A stretch of 64,000 nucleotides of DNA from Nocardia brasiliensis ATCC 700358 (GTDB lineage Bacteria > Actinomycetota > Actinomycetes > Mycobacteriales > Mycobacteriaceae), in NCBI RefSeq assembly GCF_000250675.2, contig NC_018681.1, positions 8,556,001 through 8,620,000 on the forward strand. The letters run 5' to 3'. How positions within the stretch are numbered: position 1 is the first letter of the stretch; each line of letters opens with the position of its first letter. The notes under the pieces were generated by a model. The model did not search any database, was not told where the DNA came from, and saw only the letters and a program-made list of their open reading frames with translations. The position numbers and the translations under genes were made by a program. Positions 26,824 through 35,498 of the stretch are shown in pieces.

Positions 26824-27462
26824 ATGGGAGTCGGACGAATGCAGGCGAGCGGGGGCGGCAACACTCTGTCGGAGTCCGAGATCGTCGAGGCCGCGCTGCG
26901 AGTGGTCCGCGAAGACGGCGTGGAGAAACTGTCGATGCGACGGCTCTCCCGCGAACTCGGAGTTTCCCCGATGGCGCCGTATTACTACGTCGCGGACAAA
27001 CGCGAGCTGCTCGACCTGGTCGCCACCGCCGCGCTCACCGGAGTGCGCACGCCACCAGCCGAATCCGGCCCGTGGCAGATCCGGCTGCGCGATCTCATCG
27101 ACCAGATCGACGAGAAGCTGCGCAAGCACCCCGGCCTCGGCGACGTACTGATCGAGCAGATGCTCGGCAAACAACTCGACCTGATCGCGGCCATCATGGA
27201 GATCCTGTTCGAGGCGGGCTTCAACGACCGCAATGTGCTCGCCGCCTATGCCACCATCCACACCTACCTGTTCGGACGCAGCCGGGTGAACCCGCGCGAC
27301 CGCGCGCCGCTGTCGGATGTCGCACTCCCGAATGCCGTCGAACGTGCCACCAAGCACATGGCCGACCTGCGCGGGAAGTACGCCTACGACTTCGGCATGG
27401 AGGTGCTGATCGCCGGACTGGAGGCCCAGCTTGTCCGGCAGCCGACGTCCGACGTACGATAA
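26824..27462 (+). CDS. TetR family regulator
   Basis: This 212-aa TetR protein has an N-terminal HTH (about residues 18-62; LSMRRLSRELGVSPMAPYYY) and a ligand-binding domain. It is not similar to MftR or KstR as I know them. AGAGGTGG precedes the ATG. It is divergent from mftA and only 62 bp upstream of a KshB-like reductase, with KstR-type palindromes on both sides. It probably represses itself and the reductase. Confidence 0.87.
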   Translation: MGVGRMQASGGGNTLSESEIVEAALRVVREDGVEKLSMRRLSRELGVSPMAPYYYVADKRELLDLVATAALTGVRTPPAESGPWQIRLRDLIDQIDEKLRKHPGLGDVLIEQMLGKQLDLIAAIMEILFEAGFNDRNVLAAYATIHTYLFGRSRVNPRDRAPLSDVALPNAVERATKHMADLRGKYAYDFGMEVLIAGLEAQLVRQPTSDVR

Positions 27463-27465
27463 AAC

Positions 27466-27479
27466 TGAAACACGTTCTA
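27466..27479. promoter_or_regulatory. KstR-type box before the KshB-like gene
   Basis: TGAAACACGTTCTA is a perfect fit to the KstR consensus TnnAACnnGTTnnA. It lies 45 bp before the reductase start, where a repressor would block transcription. It shares the ten-base core AACACGTTCT with the site at 26621. Confidence 0.6.
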
Positions 27480-27524
27480 GTTTTGGCGCCGAGAAGCGCC
27501 TGTGCCAGGTTCGAGAGGACGAAT

Positions 27525-28634
27525 ATGGATGCAGCATCGCGGAGCGATCCTGTGGGGGGCGGCGGTCGGGCGACGGGTGGGCCAACCGTCGAGGTTCCAC
27601 ACGGCTCACGTTCGGTCGTGCTGCGGGTAGCAGCGGTCATCACGGAAACGCCCGATACCTGTTCGCTGGTCTTCGACGTGCCCGATGAACTCGCCGAGCG
27701 GTTCCGCTACCACCCCGGCCAGTTCCTGACCCTGCGCATTCCCAGCGATCTGACGGGCTCGGTGGCGCGGTGCTATTCACTGGCCAGCTCGCCGTTCACC
27801 GACGACCACCCGAAGGTCACCGTCAAGCGGACCGCCGGCGGCTACGGCTCGAACTGGGTGTGCGACAACGTGAAAGCGGGCGACTCGCTCGAACTGCTGC
27901 CGCCCTCAGGTGTTTTCACGCCGAAGGATCTCGACGCGGACCTGCTGCTGTTCGGCGCGGGCAGCGGCATCACGCCGGTGATGTCGATCCTGAAATCGGC
28001 GCTCGCGCGGGGCAGCGGCCGAATCGTGCTGGTGTACGCCAACCGTGACCACGAATCGGTGATCTTCGCCGACGAACTGCGTGACCTGGCCGACAAACAT
28101 CCGCAGCGCCTGACCGTGATCCACTGGCTCGAGCACCTGCAGGGCCTGCCGACCGCCGACGCGCTGGCCACCCTGGCCTCGCCCTACCAGAGCTTCGAAG
28201 CGTTCATGTGCGGGCCGAAACCGTTCATGGACCGGGTGCACGACGCGCTCGCCCAGCTCGGCGTGCCGCGCTCGCGCACGCACGCCGAGGTGTTCAATTC
28301 CCTTGCGGGCGACCCGTTCGCGGACCAGGCGCCGGTCGAGGTGTCCGACGCGGAAGCGGCCGAGGCCGCCACGGTCGAGGTGGAACTCGACGGCGAGGTG
28401 CACGAGCTGTCCTGGCCGCGCAAGCAGACCCTGGTGGACATCATGCTGGCCAAGGGTCTGGACGTGCCGTACTCCTGCCAGGAGGGCGAATGCGGGTCGT
28501 GCGCGTGCACGGTGCTCGAGGGCAAGGTCGAGATGGACAACGCCGAGATCCTCGACCCCGAGGACATCGAGAACGGTTATATCCTCGGCTGCCAGGCACA
28601 TCCGGTGACCGATCACCTCAAGATCCAGTTCTGA
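27525..28634 (+). CDS. kshB: KshB-like ferredoxin reductase of a Rieske oxygenase
   Basis: This 369-aa electron-transfer protein has three modules: an FAD domain with RCYSLASSP (near residue 83), an NAD domain with LLFGAGSGITPVMSI (near 140), and a C-terminal plant-type [2Fe-2S] ferredoxin with CQEGECGSCAC. That order and sequence closely resemble KshB, reductase of 3-ketosteroid 9-alpha-hydroxylase. GAGAGGAC precedes the ATG. The KstR-type box supports steroid regulation, but no kshA is in the window, so another Rieske partner remains possible. Confidence 0.82.
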   Translation: MDAASRSDPVGGGGRATGGPTVEVPHGSRSVVLRVAAVITETPDTCSLVFDVPDELAERFRYHPGQFLTLRIPSDLTGSVARCYSLASSPFTDDHPKVTVKRTAGGYGSNWVCDNVKAGDSLELLPPSGVFTPKDLDADLLLFGAGSGITPVMSILKSALARGSGRIVLVYANRDHESVIFADELRDLADKHPQRLTVIHWLEHLQGLPTADALATLASPYQSFEAFMCGPKPFMDRVHDALAQLGVPRSRTHAEVFNSLAGDPFADQAPVEVSDAEAAEAATVEVELDGEVHELSWPRKQTLVDIMLAKGLDVPYSCQEGECGSCACTVLEGKVEMDNAEILDPEDIENGYILGCQAHPVTDHLKIQF

Positions 28635-28638
28635 TCGA

Positions 28639-29379
28639 TCAGCGCGCGCGATAGTGTGCGCGCACCGCGGGATCGAGATGTTCGGTCGCATAGCTGAGCG
28701 CGGTGCGACCGAGATCGGCGGCATGCTGGTCCAGGAAGCCGGTGAGCAGGCGCTGATCGATGCGCTTGCCCACCTCGCGCAGCATCCAGCCGAGGGCCTT
28801 CTGAATGAGATCGCGGCGATCGTCGAGCAGCCGCTCGGACAGCGCGAATGTGGTTGTGGCGTCCCCGGATTTGATGAAGGCGAAGGTCGAGAGCAGCGCG
28901 ACCCGCCGCTCCCACAGCGAGTCCGCGGCGGCCAGCTCGAACAGCAGCTCGCGTGGCTTGTCCAGCAGCCACGGGCCGATGATGTTCTCGGCGGACACGT
29001 CGACCAGATCCCAGTTGTTCACCCGGCCACGGCGCACGGCGGCCAGATAGCGGTCCACCATTTCCGCGCGGGCCGCGTCGTCGAAGGTGCGCGGCTTGGA
29101 CGCCTTGGCGAACCGGGCATTGAGCACGACCAACCCGGCGAGGCGGTCCTCGTGCACGGAGCTGTCCAGCAGTAGGTCGATCTCGTCGAGGGGCAGTGCC
29201 GCAAAGCGTTTCGCGACACCGCGGGTCGCCGGGACGCGCACGCCGACGAACACGTCGCCCTCGCCGTACTCACCGGGGCCGGTCTTGAAGAACCGTTGCA
29301 GATGGATCGCGTCGGCGGGATCGGCGATCGCCCGCAGCGCGGCCTGCACCGCGGCCGCGGTCTGCGCGCCTTCGGTCAT
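28639..29379 (-). CDS. DNA alkylation repair protein (AlkD-like)
   Basis: This 246-aa all-helical protein of the AlkD/HEAT-repeat family carries NNWDLVDVSAENIIGPWL (about residues 137-154), the segment that lines the lesion-binding groove in AlkD glycosylases. GGGAGG precedes the ATG at 29379; the frame is open further upstream without protein character. It is 26 bp after the racemase gene on the same strand. Confidence 0.87.
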   Translation of the reverse strand: MTEGAQTAAAVQAALRAIADPADAIHLQRFFKTGPGEYGEGDVFVGVRVPATRGVAKRFAALPLDEIDLLLDSSVHEDRLAGLVVLNARFAKASKPRTFDDAARAEMVDRYLAAVRRGRVNNWDLVDVSAENIIGPWLLDKPRELLFELAAADSLWERRVALLSTFAFIKSGDATTTFALSERLLDDRRDLIQKALGWMLREVGKRIDQRLLTGFLDQHAADLGRTALSYATEHLDPAVRAHYRAR

Positions 29380-29404
29380 CGCGGACACCTCCCGGTGGGT
29401 CAAC

Positions 29405-30166
29405 TCAGCCCTGGGCGCCCAGGATGCGGCCGGATTCGAAAGCCGCGGCGCTGGCGGGCAACTCGCCGGGCCTGCCGCTGTTGCGGACCAGCACCGCGCC
29501 GTTGCCCGGCGTCGGGCGGCCGAGTGCGTCCATGCGCCGGATGGTCTGCGCGGCAACGGCTTGCGCGCTGTCGAAGAGCCGGACGCCGTCGGGCAGCGCG
29601 GCGACGATGGCATCGATCACCAGCGGATAGTGCGTACAGCCGAGCACGACGCCTTCGACGTCGTCGGGGGTCTCCGCGACCGCCCGTGCGATGGACTCGC
29701 GCGCGCCGACCAGGTCACCGCGGTCGATCGCATCGGCCAGACCGTGACAGGCCACCCCGACCACGTCGGCGTTGCCGCCGAACTTCGCGATCAGATCCGC
29801 CTGGTACCGGCTGGCGGTGGTGGCCGCGGTGGCCCACACCGCCACCGACCGGCAGACGGCCGCGGCCGGTTTGATCGCGGGCACGGTGCCGATCACCGGC
29901 ACATCGGGGCCGACCTCCGCGCGCACATGCTCCAGGGCGGTGACGCTGGCCGTGTTGCACGGGATGACGATGACTTCGGCGCCCAGCTCGATCGACATCC
30001 CCGCGGCCCGGACCACGCGGTCGACCGTCCACTGCTCCGGTTTCGGCCCCCACGGCGCACCGTCCGGGTCCAATTGCAGCAGCAGATCCACGTCCGGCCG
30101 CAGCTTGCGCAGCCAAGCGGATGTGGGCAGCAAGCCGAGACCCGAATCGATGAGCGCGACGATCAC
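29405..30166 (-). CDS. Aspartate/glutamate racemase family protein
   Basis: This 253-aa enzyme has the two catalytic cysteines of the family in IPCNTAS and GCTHYP, and the acidic pocket motif LIDSGLG at the N-terminus. Compared with actinobacterial MurI it lacks the usual DSGVGGLT and GDTGNGPYG segments, so it is a divergent member and may racemise another substrate or be an extra copy. The GTG at 30166 is the best start but has only a weak ribosome site. Confidence 0.75.
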   Translation of the reverse strand: MIVALIDSGLGLLPTSAWLRKLRPDVDLLLQLDPDGAPWGPKPEQWTVDRVVRAAGMSIELGAEVIVIPCNTASVTALEHVRAEVGPDVPVIGTVPAIKPAAAVCRSVAVWATAATTASRYQADLIAKFGGNADVVGVACHGLADAIDRGDLVGARESIARAVAETPDDVEGVVLGCTHYPLVIDAIVAALPDGVRLFDSAQAVAAQTIRRMDALGRPTPGNGAVLVRNSGRPGELPASAAAFESGRILGAQG

Positions 30167-30292
30167 ATCGACAACCGTATTACAGGGCCCGGACGCGGTG
30201 CCCACGACGGCGGCCGGAGTGGCAGGCGGGCGTCGGCCCCGGCCTCCGGCGCGGGCACTCGGCTGCACCGCGCGCCCGTACCCGGACGGCGC

Positions 30293-31504
30293 TCAGCTCG
30301 GCGTGAGCAACTCCGAAACCGGTGCGCCCGCGGCGATCTTCGCCCTGGTCTTCATGACCTGTGCGGTCGTGCCCGCGCCGACCACGCCGGTCAGCCTGCC
30401 GTCCCGGGAGTAGTAGGCGAGGAACTTGCGGCCGTCGTCGACGGCCACATCGACATCGTCGGTCGCGGCCGGCGTGCCGAGCGCCTGGATCTTCATGTCG
30501 TACTGGTCGCTCCAGAAGTACGGCACCCGGGCCGCGGTCGGCGCGGCGGCGCCGAGCAACGCGCAGGCGACCAGCCGCGCCTGCTCGCCCGCGTTGGTCC
30601 AGTGTTCGATCCGCTTGCGGTGCCCGGCCTCCTGTTGCCAGGCGGCGACATCGCCGACCGCCCAGACCCGCTCGGCCGAGGTGCGCCCCACCTCGTCGGC
30701 CAGCACCCCGCCGCCCGCCGCCGGATCGGCGAGCGCGATGCCGGATTCGGCCAGCCACTCCGTCACCGGACGCGAGCCGACCCCGATCACCACCAGATCG
30801 GCGGCCACCTCCGTGCCGTCGGACAAGATCGCGCCGCGCACCCGGTCGCCTGCCGCGAGCAGCGAGTGCAGCCCCACTCCGCAGCGCAGGTCGACGCCTT
30901 CGGCGCGGTGCATCCTGGCCACCAACTCGCCGACCCGTTCGCCGAGCACACCGGCCAGCGGCGCCGGCTGCGGCTCGACCAGCACCACCGCGACGCCGCG
31001 GGCCCGGAAACTGGCCGCGAGCTCGCAGCCGATGAAACCTGCGCCGATCACGAGTGCCGTTGTCGCCGTGGCCAATTCGCTACGGAGGGCGAGGGCGTCG
31101 GCGTGGCCGCGCAGCACGTGCACGCCCGCCAGGTCGGGCAGACCGGGCAGGCGGCGCGGGCGCAGGCCGGTGGCGATGATCAGCTGTGCGTAGTCGAGGG
31201 CAGTGCCGTCGGCGAGGCGTACCTGCCGCGCCGCGGTATCCAGGCCGACCGCCTCGACGCCGAGCCGCACATCGATCTGCTTCTCGGTGTAGAACTCGTC
31301 GGGGCGCAGTGTGGTGTCGTCGGTTTCGCCGCGGACGAACTGCTTGGACAGCGGCGGCCGGTCGTAGGGCAGGCGCGGTTCGTCGCCCAGCAGGACGAGC
31401 GCACCCTCGTATCCGGTACGGCGCAATTCCTCGGCGGTGCGCAGGCCGGCGAGGCCGGCGCCCACGATCACGATCGGCGCGGTGTCTGTTGCTGAAGGTG
31501 CCAC
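30293..31504 (-). CDS. FAD/NAD(P)H-dependent ferredoxin (rubredoxin) reductase
   Basis: This 403-aa flavoprotein has an FAD motif VIVGAGLAGLRTAEELR near the N-terminus, the RPPLSK segment, an NADH motif VIGAGFIGCELA (about 147) and the C-terminal FAD contact WAVGDVAAW, followed by a reductase C-terminal domain. It would feed electrons from NADH to a ferredoxin or rubredoxin, for example for P450s. GTG 31504 is preceded by AGGGTGAG; GTG 31513 is an alternative. It is divergent from the SPW/TetR operon. Confidence 0.88.
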   Translation of the reverse strand: MAPSATDTAPIVIVGAGLAGLRTAEELRRTGYEGALVLLGDEPRLPYDRPPLSKQFVRGETDDTTLRPDEFYTEKQIDVRLGVEAVGLDTAARQVRLADGTALDYAQLIIATGLRPRRLPGLPDLAGVHVLRGHADALALRSELATATTALVIGAGFIGCELAASFRARGVAVVLVEPQPAPLAGVLGERVGELVARMHRAEGVDLRCGVGLHSLLAAGDRVRGAILSDGTEVAADLVVIGVGSRPVTEWLAESGIALADPAAGGGVLADEVGRTSAERVWAVGDVAAWQQEAGHRKRIEHWTNAGEQARLVACALLGAAAPTAARVPYFWSDQYDMKIQALGTPAATDDVDVAVDDGRKFLAYYSRDGRLTGVVGAGTTAQVMKTRAKIAAGAPVSELLTPS

Positions 31505-31590
31505 GCAGCTCACCCTAACGGTTGCTTGGTGCCCTGCCGGAGTGAGCCCGCTCACTCGGCAATCGCGGCGTAATCGTAGCCGTTCTGATA

Positions 31591-31619
31591 TTGATCGGGC
31601 GGTCAATCAGGTCTATACC
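31591..31619 (+). promoter_or_regulatory. Promoter with overlapping TetR-type operator
   Basis: TTGATC (31591-31596) and TATACC (31614-31619) are spaced 17 bp and fit -35 and -10 boxes. The symmetric site TTGATCGGGCGGTCAA (31591-31606; TTGAnCGnnCGnTCAA) overlaps the -35 box, as expected for a TetR repressor. It would control the SPW/TetR operon, with feedback from its second gene, and could also affect the divergent reductase. Confidence 0.6.
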
Positions 31620-31658
31620 CAGAGGTAGGACATAATCCTGAGCCCTAGGAGGCACACC

Positions 31659-32018
31659 ATGTTCACCGAAAGCCGCGCACAGGACTTCCTGGCCGTAGTG
31701 CTGGGCGTCTTCGCCGCACTCTCACCCCTGTGGCTGGAAACCACCGACAAAGCGATGTGGTCGCTGATCGTGCTCGGCGTACTCATCGCACTCACCGGGC
31801 TGGCGCAGATGTACCGGCCCGCGCTCGGCGCGAACGCCGACTACGCGATGGGCCTGTTCGGCGTGCTGCTGTTCATTTCCCCGTGGGCCATGGACTTCAG
31901 CGATTACCGCGGCGCATCCTGGACCGCATGGGTAGTCGGGGTAGTGACGGCGGTGGTCGCGGTAGCGGCGCTGCCGACGGTGTCGGGACGTCTGCACAAC
32001 ATGGCGCCACACCACTGA
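31659..32018 (+). CDS. SPW-repeat membrane protein
   Basis: This 119-aa protein has four predicted membrane helices in two halves. The SPW-type motif appears as LSPLWLE in the first half and ISPWAMDF in the second, the hallmark of SPW-repeat proteins of unknown function. AGGAGG precedes the ATG. Its stop overlaps the start of the following TetR gene by one base (TGATG), so the two are coupled. Confidence 0.88.
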   Translation: MFTESRAQDFLAVVLGVFAALSPLWLETTDKAMWSLIVLGVLIALTGLAQMYRPALGANADYAMGLFGVLLFISPWAMDFSDYRGASWTAWVVGVVTAVVAVAALPTVSGRLHNMAPHH

Positions 32019-32680
32019 TGCAGATGCCGAAACCCGGTCGGCGGGCCACCCGCCGACCGGGCAAGGAACCCGCCGCCGGGCGTCGCCGCAGCGCGAAAGT
32101 GGACGGCGACGCCCGGCAACTCATCCTGGACTCGGCCGAGCAGCTCTTCGCCGAACAGGGCTTCGACGCCACCGCGACGGCGGCCATCGCCGGTGCCGCG
32201 GGCGTGCCGAAAGGCCTTGTCTTCTACTACTTCCCGACCAAGGACTCGATCCTGTCGACCCTGATGGCCGAGCGGGTCCCCGCCCACCCGATCGAAGATA
32301 TCGGCACCGTGGTGGCGCCCGGCGATCCCGCGGCCAGTCTGGTCGCGCTGGACGCGGCGCTGAATCTGCGCGACCACCACTCCTCGGTGCTGCGGGTGAT
32401 CATGTGGCGCGAGGCCGACACCCACCCCGACGTCCGGCGCCAATTGCGCCGTCTGCGTGATCAATTGCTCGATGTCACCGCACGAGTGCTCCAGGCCAGC
32501 GCACCTACCCCGGTTCGGCCCGGCACCCTGCGCGCCTGCGCCGCCGCGTGGGTCTCGGCCATGTTCGCCATCGCCAGCACCGACCGGCTGCATGCCCTCG
32601 ACGGTGTGCCCCTCCCCACCGCCGACGAGTTGCTCAACGTCGCCCAGGTCGTCGCCGCCGGGATGACCCAGCTCGGCTGA
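32018..32680 (+). CDS. TetR family regulator
   Basis: This 220-aa TetR protein has a basic N-terminal extension of about 30 residues, then an HTH (about 47-85; ATAAIAGAAGVPKGLVFYYF) and a ligand-binding domain. It is translationally coupled to the SPW gene. The operator-like site at 31591 suggests autoregulation. The ligand is unknown. Confidence 0.88.
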   Translation: MQMPKPGRRATRRPGKEPAAGRRRSAKVDGDARQLILDSAEQLFAEQGFDATATAAIAGAAGVPKGLVFYYFPTKDSILSTLMAERVPAHPIEDIGTVVAPGDPAASLVALDAALNLRDHHSSVLRVIMWREADTHPDVRRQLRRLRDQLLDVTARVLQASAPTPVRPGTLRACAAAWVSAMFAIASTDRLHALDGVPLPTADELLNVAQVVAAGMTQLG

Positions 32681-32702
32681 ATTCGCGAAGTGGGGATCGA
32701 AA

Positions 32703-32737
32703 GTTATGCACAGGGTGCGTGTTATCCCCAATTGGGG
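32703..32737. promoter_or_regulatory. DnaA-box-like site and 12-bp palindrome
   Basis: TTATGCACA (32703-32711) differs from a DnaA box by one base, and the perfect palindrome CCCCAATTGGGG follows at 32726-32737. Both lie within 80 bp of the AbiEi-like gene and may be its operator. A single box does not make an origin. Confidence 0.35.
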
Positions 32738-32781
32738 AGCGGCGGGTGGTTTCCGGGAGCCGGGTGGTTCACGATCGCGGT

Positions 32782-33729
32782 ATGGATGCACCGCAACTGA
32801 TCTCGCGGCAGCAGGCGCTGGCGGCGGGGATCTCCGATAGTGAACTGCGCAGGCGTTGCCTGGACGGATCGTGGTGGCGGGTGCGGGCCGGGCGCTACGT
32901 CAACGCGCCCGAGCCGGGGCTCACGCCGGCCGGCCGCCATCTGGTGCTCGCACTCGCGACCTGCGAGGCGATGCCGGAAGACGCTGTCGCCAGCCACTGT
33001 TCGGCGGTCGTGCTGCACGGCGTCCCCTGCTGGTCGATCCCGCTGGACCGCGTGCACCTGACCCGCAACCGGATCAACGGCGGGCGGGTCACCAACCAGT
33101 TGGTGGTCCACTCGGCACAGCTGACGCCGGACGAGATCACCATCGTCAACGGGCTCCAGGTGACCACCGCACCGCGGACGGTCGTCGACATCGCCCGTTC
33201 GGCGAGTTTCGAGCAGGCCGTCGTCATCGGGGACAACGCGCTGCACCAAGGACTCACCACAGCGGATGAACTGCAGGAGTGCCTTTCCCGCGCGCGACAT
33301 CGCCGGGGTGCTCGACGGGCCGCACACACCATCGACTTCCTCGACGGTCGCAGTGGAAGTATCGGGGAGTCGCGCAGCCGCGTGGCCTTCCGGGAAGGCG
33401 GACTGCCTGCGCCGGAGTTGCAGGCCCGGGTTTTCACCGACGACGACGTTTGCGTCGGCCGGGTCGGCTTCCTGTTCCCCGAACTGGGGGTGATCGGGGA
33501 ATTCGGCGGAAAGATGCCGTGCCAGAGCGCATTACGAACGCCTGGACAGGGGGTGATCGCCGAAAAGAACCGCGCCGACCGACTCCGGGCGCTCGGCTGG
33601 ATGGTGGTGCGGTGGACTTGGCAAGACCTCACCGACCCGGCGCACCTGGCGCGCCGCATCCGGGCCGCGGGCCGGGCAGCTGCCTACGGCCGCAGGGCTG
33701 GCCACTGGACGCCTACACCGCGGACCTGA
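32782..33729 (+). CDS. AbiEi-like/DUF559-type protein
   Basis: This 315-aa protein has an N-terminal winged-helix region of the AbiEi antitoxin type (QLISRQQALAAGISDSELRR; RAGRYVNAP) and a middle part with HCSAVVLHG, and a C-terminal part resembling a Vsr/DUF559 nuclease fold (KNRADRLRALGWMVVRWTW). Such genes are numerous in Nocardia and mycobacteria; function is uncertain. No toxin gene follows. Its last 60 bases belong to a repeat unit that is amplified downstream. Confidence 0.75.
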   Translation: MDAPQLISRQQALAAGISDSELRRRCLDGSWWRVRAGRYVNAPEPGLTPAGRHLVLALATCEAMPEDAVASHCSAVVLHGVPCWSIPLDRVHLTRNRINGGRVTNQLVVHSAQLTPDEITIVNGLQVTTAPRTVVDIARSASFEQAVVIGDNALHQGLTTADELQECLSRARHRRGARRAAHTIDFLDGRSGSIGESRSRVAFREGGLPAPELQARVFTDDDVCVGRVGFLFPELGVIGEFGGKMPCQSALRTPGQGVIAEKNRADRLRALGWMVVRWTWQDLTDPAHLARRIRAAGRAAAYGRRAGHWTPTPRT

Positions 33730-34299
33730 GCGCGGGGTGGGCGAGGGCTCCCGCACTCTTTTCGTGTTCCCGCACCCCGACTTGCCGAGGGACACGCCGT
33801 GATCAGGATCGGAAAGGGTGCGGGAACTGGCGCGACCTCGCAGACCCTGGCGCGCCGCGTTCGGGCAGCGGAGAGGGCAGCTGCCTACGGCCGCAGGGCT
33901 GGCCACTGGACGCCTACGCCGCGTGGCGTGGCGTGGCGTGGCGTCGCGGGAGCGGGGCAGGGCGGGGCGGGCGCGGTTCCCGCACCCCTTCCGTGTTCCC
34001 GCACCCCGACTTGCCGAGGGACACACCGTGAGCAGGATCGGAAAGGGTGCGGGAAATGACGACCCCACAGACCCGGGCGCGCCTGGCGCCGCCGCATCCG
34101 GGGCGCTGCCTACGGCCGCCGGGCAGGCCACTGGACGCCTACGCCGCGGGGCGGGGCGGGGCGCCGCGGGGCGGGGCGGGGCGGGGCGCCGCGGGGCGGG
34201 GCGGGGGCGGTTCCCGCACCCCTTCTGTGTTCCCGCACCCCGACTTGCCGAGGGACACACGGTGATCAGGATCGGAAAGGGTGCGGGAAGCAGAACCAC
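33641..34299. repeat. Three tandem ~230-bp repeats with palindromic core
   Basis: Three degenerate copies lie head to tail. Each has a GCTGCCTACGGCCG...CACTGGACGCCTAC part, the first being the coding 3' end of the AbiEi-like gene. Each then has a GC-rich spacer with simple repeats (GGCGT or GGGGC units), and a highly conserved core of about 75 bp. The cores end at 33826, 34055 and 34289, giving periods of 229 and 234 bp. Each core is bounded by TTCCCGCACCC and GGGTGCGGGAA inverted repeats (imperfect in the first copy) and contains GACTTGCCGAGGGACAC. No real gene lies here. Confidence 0.85.
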
Positions 34300-35115
34300 T
34301 CAGGCGCTGAGGAACTCGACGATATCGGCCGCGAAGCGGGGGTGCCGAGTGACGCCGGTGTGGCTGGTGCCGGGGTAGATGATCAGGCGAGAATCCGGGA
34401 TGCCGTCGGCGGTTCGCCGGAAGTTCTCGGTGCTGTAGCCGGCGTCCCGCTCACCGCCGAGAACGAGGGTGGGGACGAGGATTTCGCCGAGGCGGTCCGA
34501 GAGATCGAAATCGTCCTCGGCACGGAGGAAAGCGAGAGTGTCTGCCGGGTTCTTGGGGCGCGCCAGCGGGTCGATCAACCACATGGCCGCGCCCGCGACC
34601 CGCGCCAGGATGGGCGAGGAGACAGTCGTCGAAGCCATGTGGTGTAGGGCGCGCCGGCCCGCGAAAGCCGCCTCGCCGTAACGGATCTGGCTTTCCTTCG
34701 CGAGCGGATCCAACCGGTAACCCGAAGACGCGACGATCAGGCGGCGCACCGCGGCCGGATGATCCACCGCCAATTGCAGCGCCACCGAGCCACCGGACGA
34801 AACACCGACCACGTCGACCGGCTCACCGAACTCGGCGCGCAACGCGTCCGCATGCTCGGCGGCGATATCGGCCATCGTCGTGCCCGCCGCCATGCCGGGC
34901 GCCCGGCTGACGGCACAGACCCGGAAGTGCCTGGCCAGCGGTGCCAACATCTTGATTTCCGAATCCCGCATCCACCCCCGCGGATTGGCATGATCCGGCG
35001 TGAACCACCGCAAAAACACCAGCGGACGTCCGGCCCCCATCGCCAGATAAGGCATGCCGTGCCGCAACGCGCCCTCGGTGACATCGAGTTCCGCGGCGAG
35101 GGTGGACTTGCTCAT
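34300..35115 (-). CDS. Alpha/beta hydrolase
   Basis: This 271-aa hydrolase has the nucleophile elbow GVSSGG (Ser near residue 107), a catalytic Asp in GGERDAGYS and His in GTSHTGV, so the triad looks complete. No signal peptide is present. GGAGGAA precedes the ATG. Its 3' end lies immediately against the last 230-bp repeat, which could act as its terminator or mRNA 3' structure. Confidence 0.87.
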   Translation of the reverse strand: MSKSTLAAELDVTEGALRHGMPYLAMGAGRPLVFLRWFTPDHANPRGWMRDSEIKMLAPLARHFRVCAVSRAPGMAAGTTMADIAAEHADALRAEFGEPVDVVGVSSGGSVALQLAVDHPAAVRRLIVASSGYRLDPLAKESQIRYGEAAFAGRRALHHMASTTVSSPILARVAGAAMWLIDPLARPKNPADTLAFLRAEDDFDLSDRLGEILVPTLVLGGERDAGYSTENFRRTADGIPDSRLIIYPGTSHTGVTRHPRFAADIVEFLSA

Positions 35116-35498
35116 CGTTTCCTCCGGATCTACTGATCAACGCTCCCCGTCGACGCTAACCAAAACACCGACACCCCGCGATAACCCCCAAGGTCATCGA
35201 TCCCCCTCTTATTCCGCCCCTACGGAATCCATACCGCCACAACTCGCGCGTACAGCCACAGAAGGCCGCCTGTCCGGGCTGTGCAAGGTCATCCAGTGAG
35301 TCCGCAAAGGTTCGGGGAGGCATAGGGATTTCCTATGGCGCCTGCTGAATATTCGTCTTTGCCTGTCGTTCTTTCGCCGACATACCGTGAAACAACTCGA
35401 CCAGGTGCGCAATCGCGATTCTCCGAAGATCCGCGCCCGGGGCACATCGCGCCCTTTTCCGTCGAGCCGTCAAATGCGCAATCGAGAGGACAGCTGAC
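35116..35498. other. Intergenic region between divergent genes
   Basis: This 383-bp stretch between the hydrolase and the SDR gene has no frame with protein character. It must contain the two divergent promoters. I see no strong palindrome. Confidence 0.5.

Noticed and set aside
26824..27462. mftR
   Set aside because: The TetR protein next to mftA does not resemble MftR as I recall it and is oriented with the KshB-like gene, so the name is not used.
32703..32711. Replication origin
   Set aside because: Only one DnaA-box-like site is present and no dnaA/dnaN-type genes are near.
33532..34299. Repetitive minus-strand frame over the 230-bp repeats
   Set aside because: The peptide only mirrors the DNA repeats and has no protein character or ribosome site.
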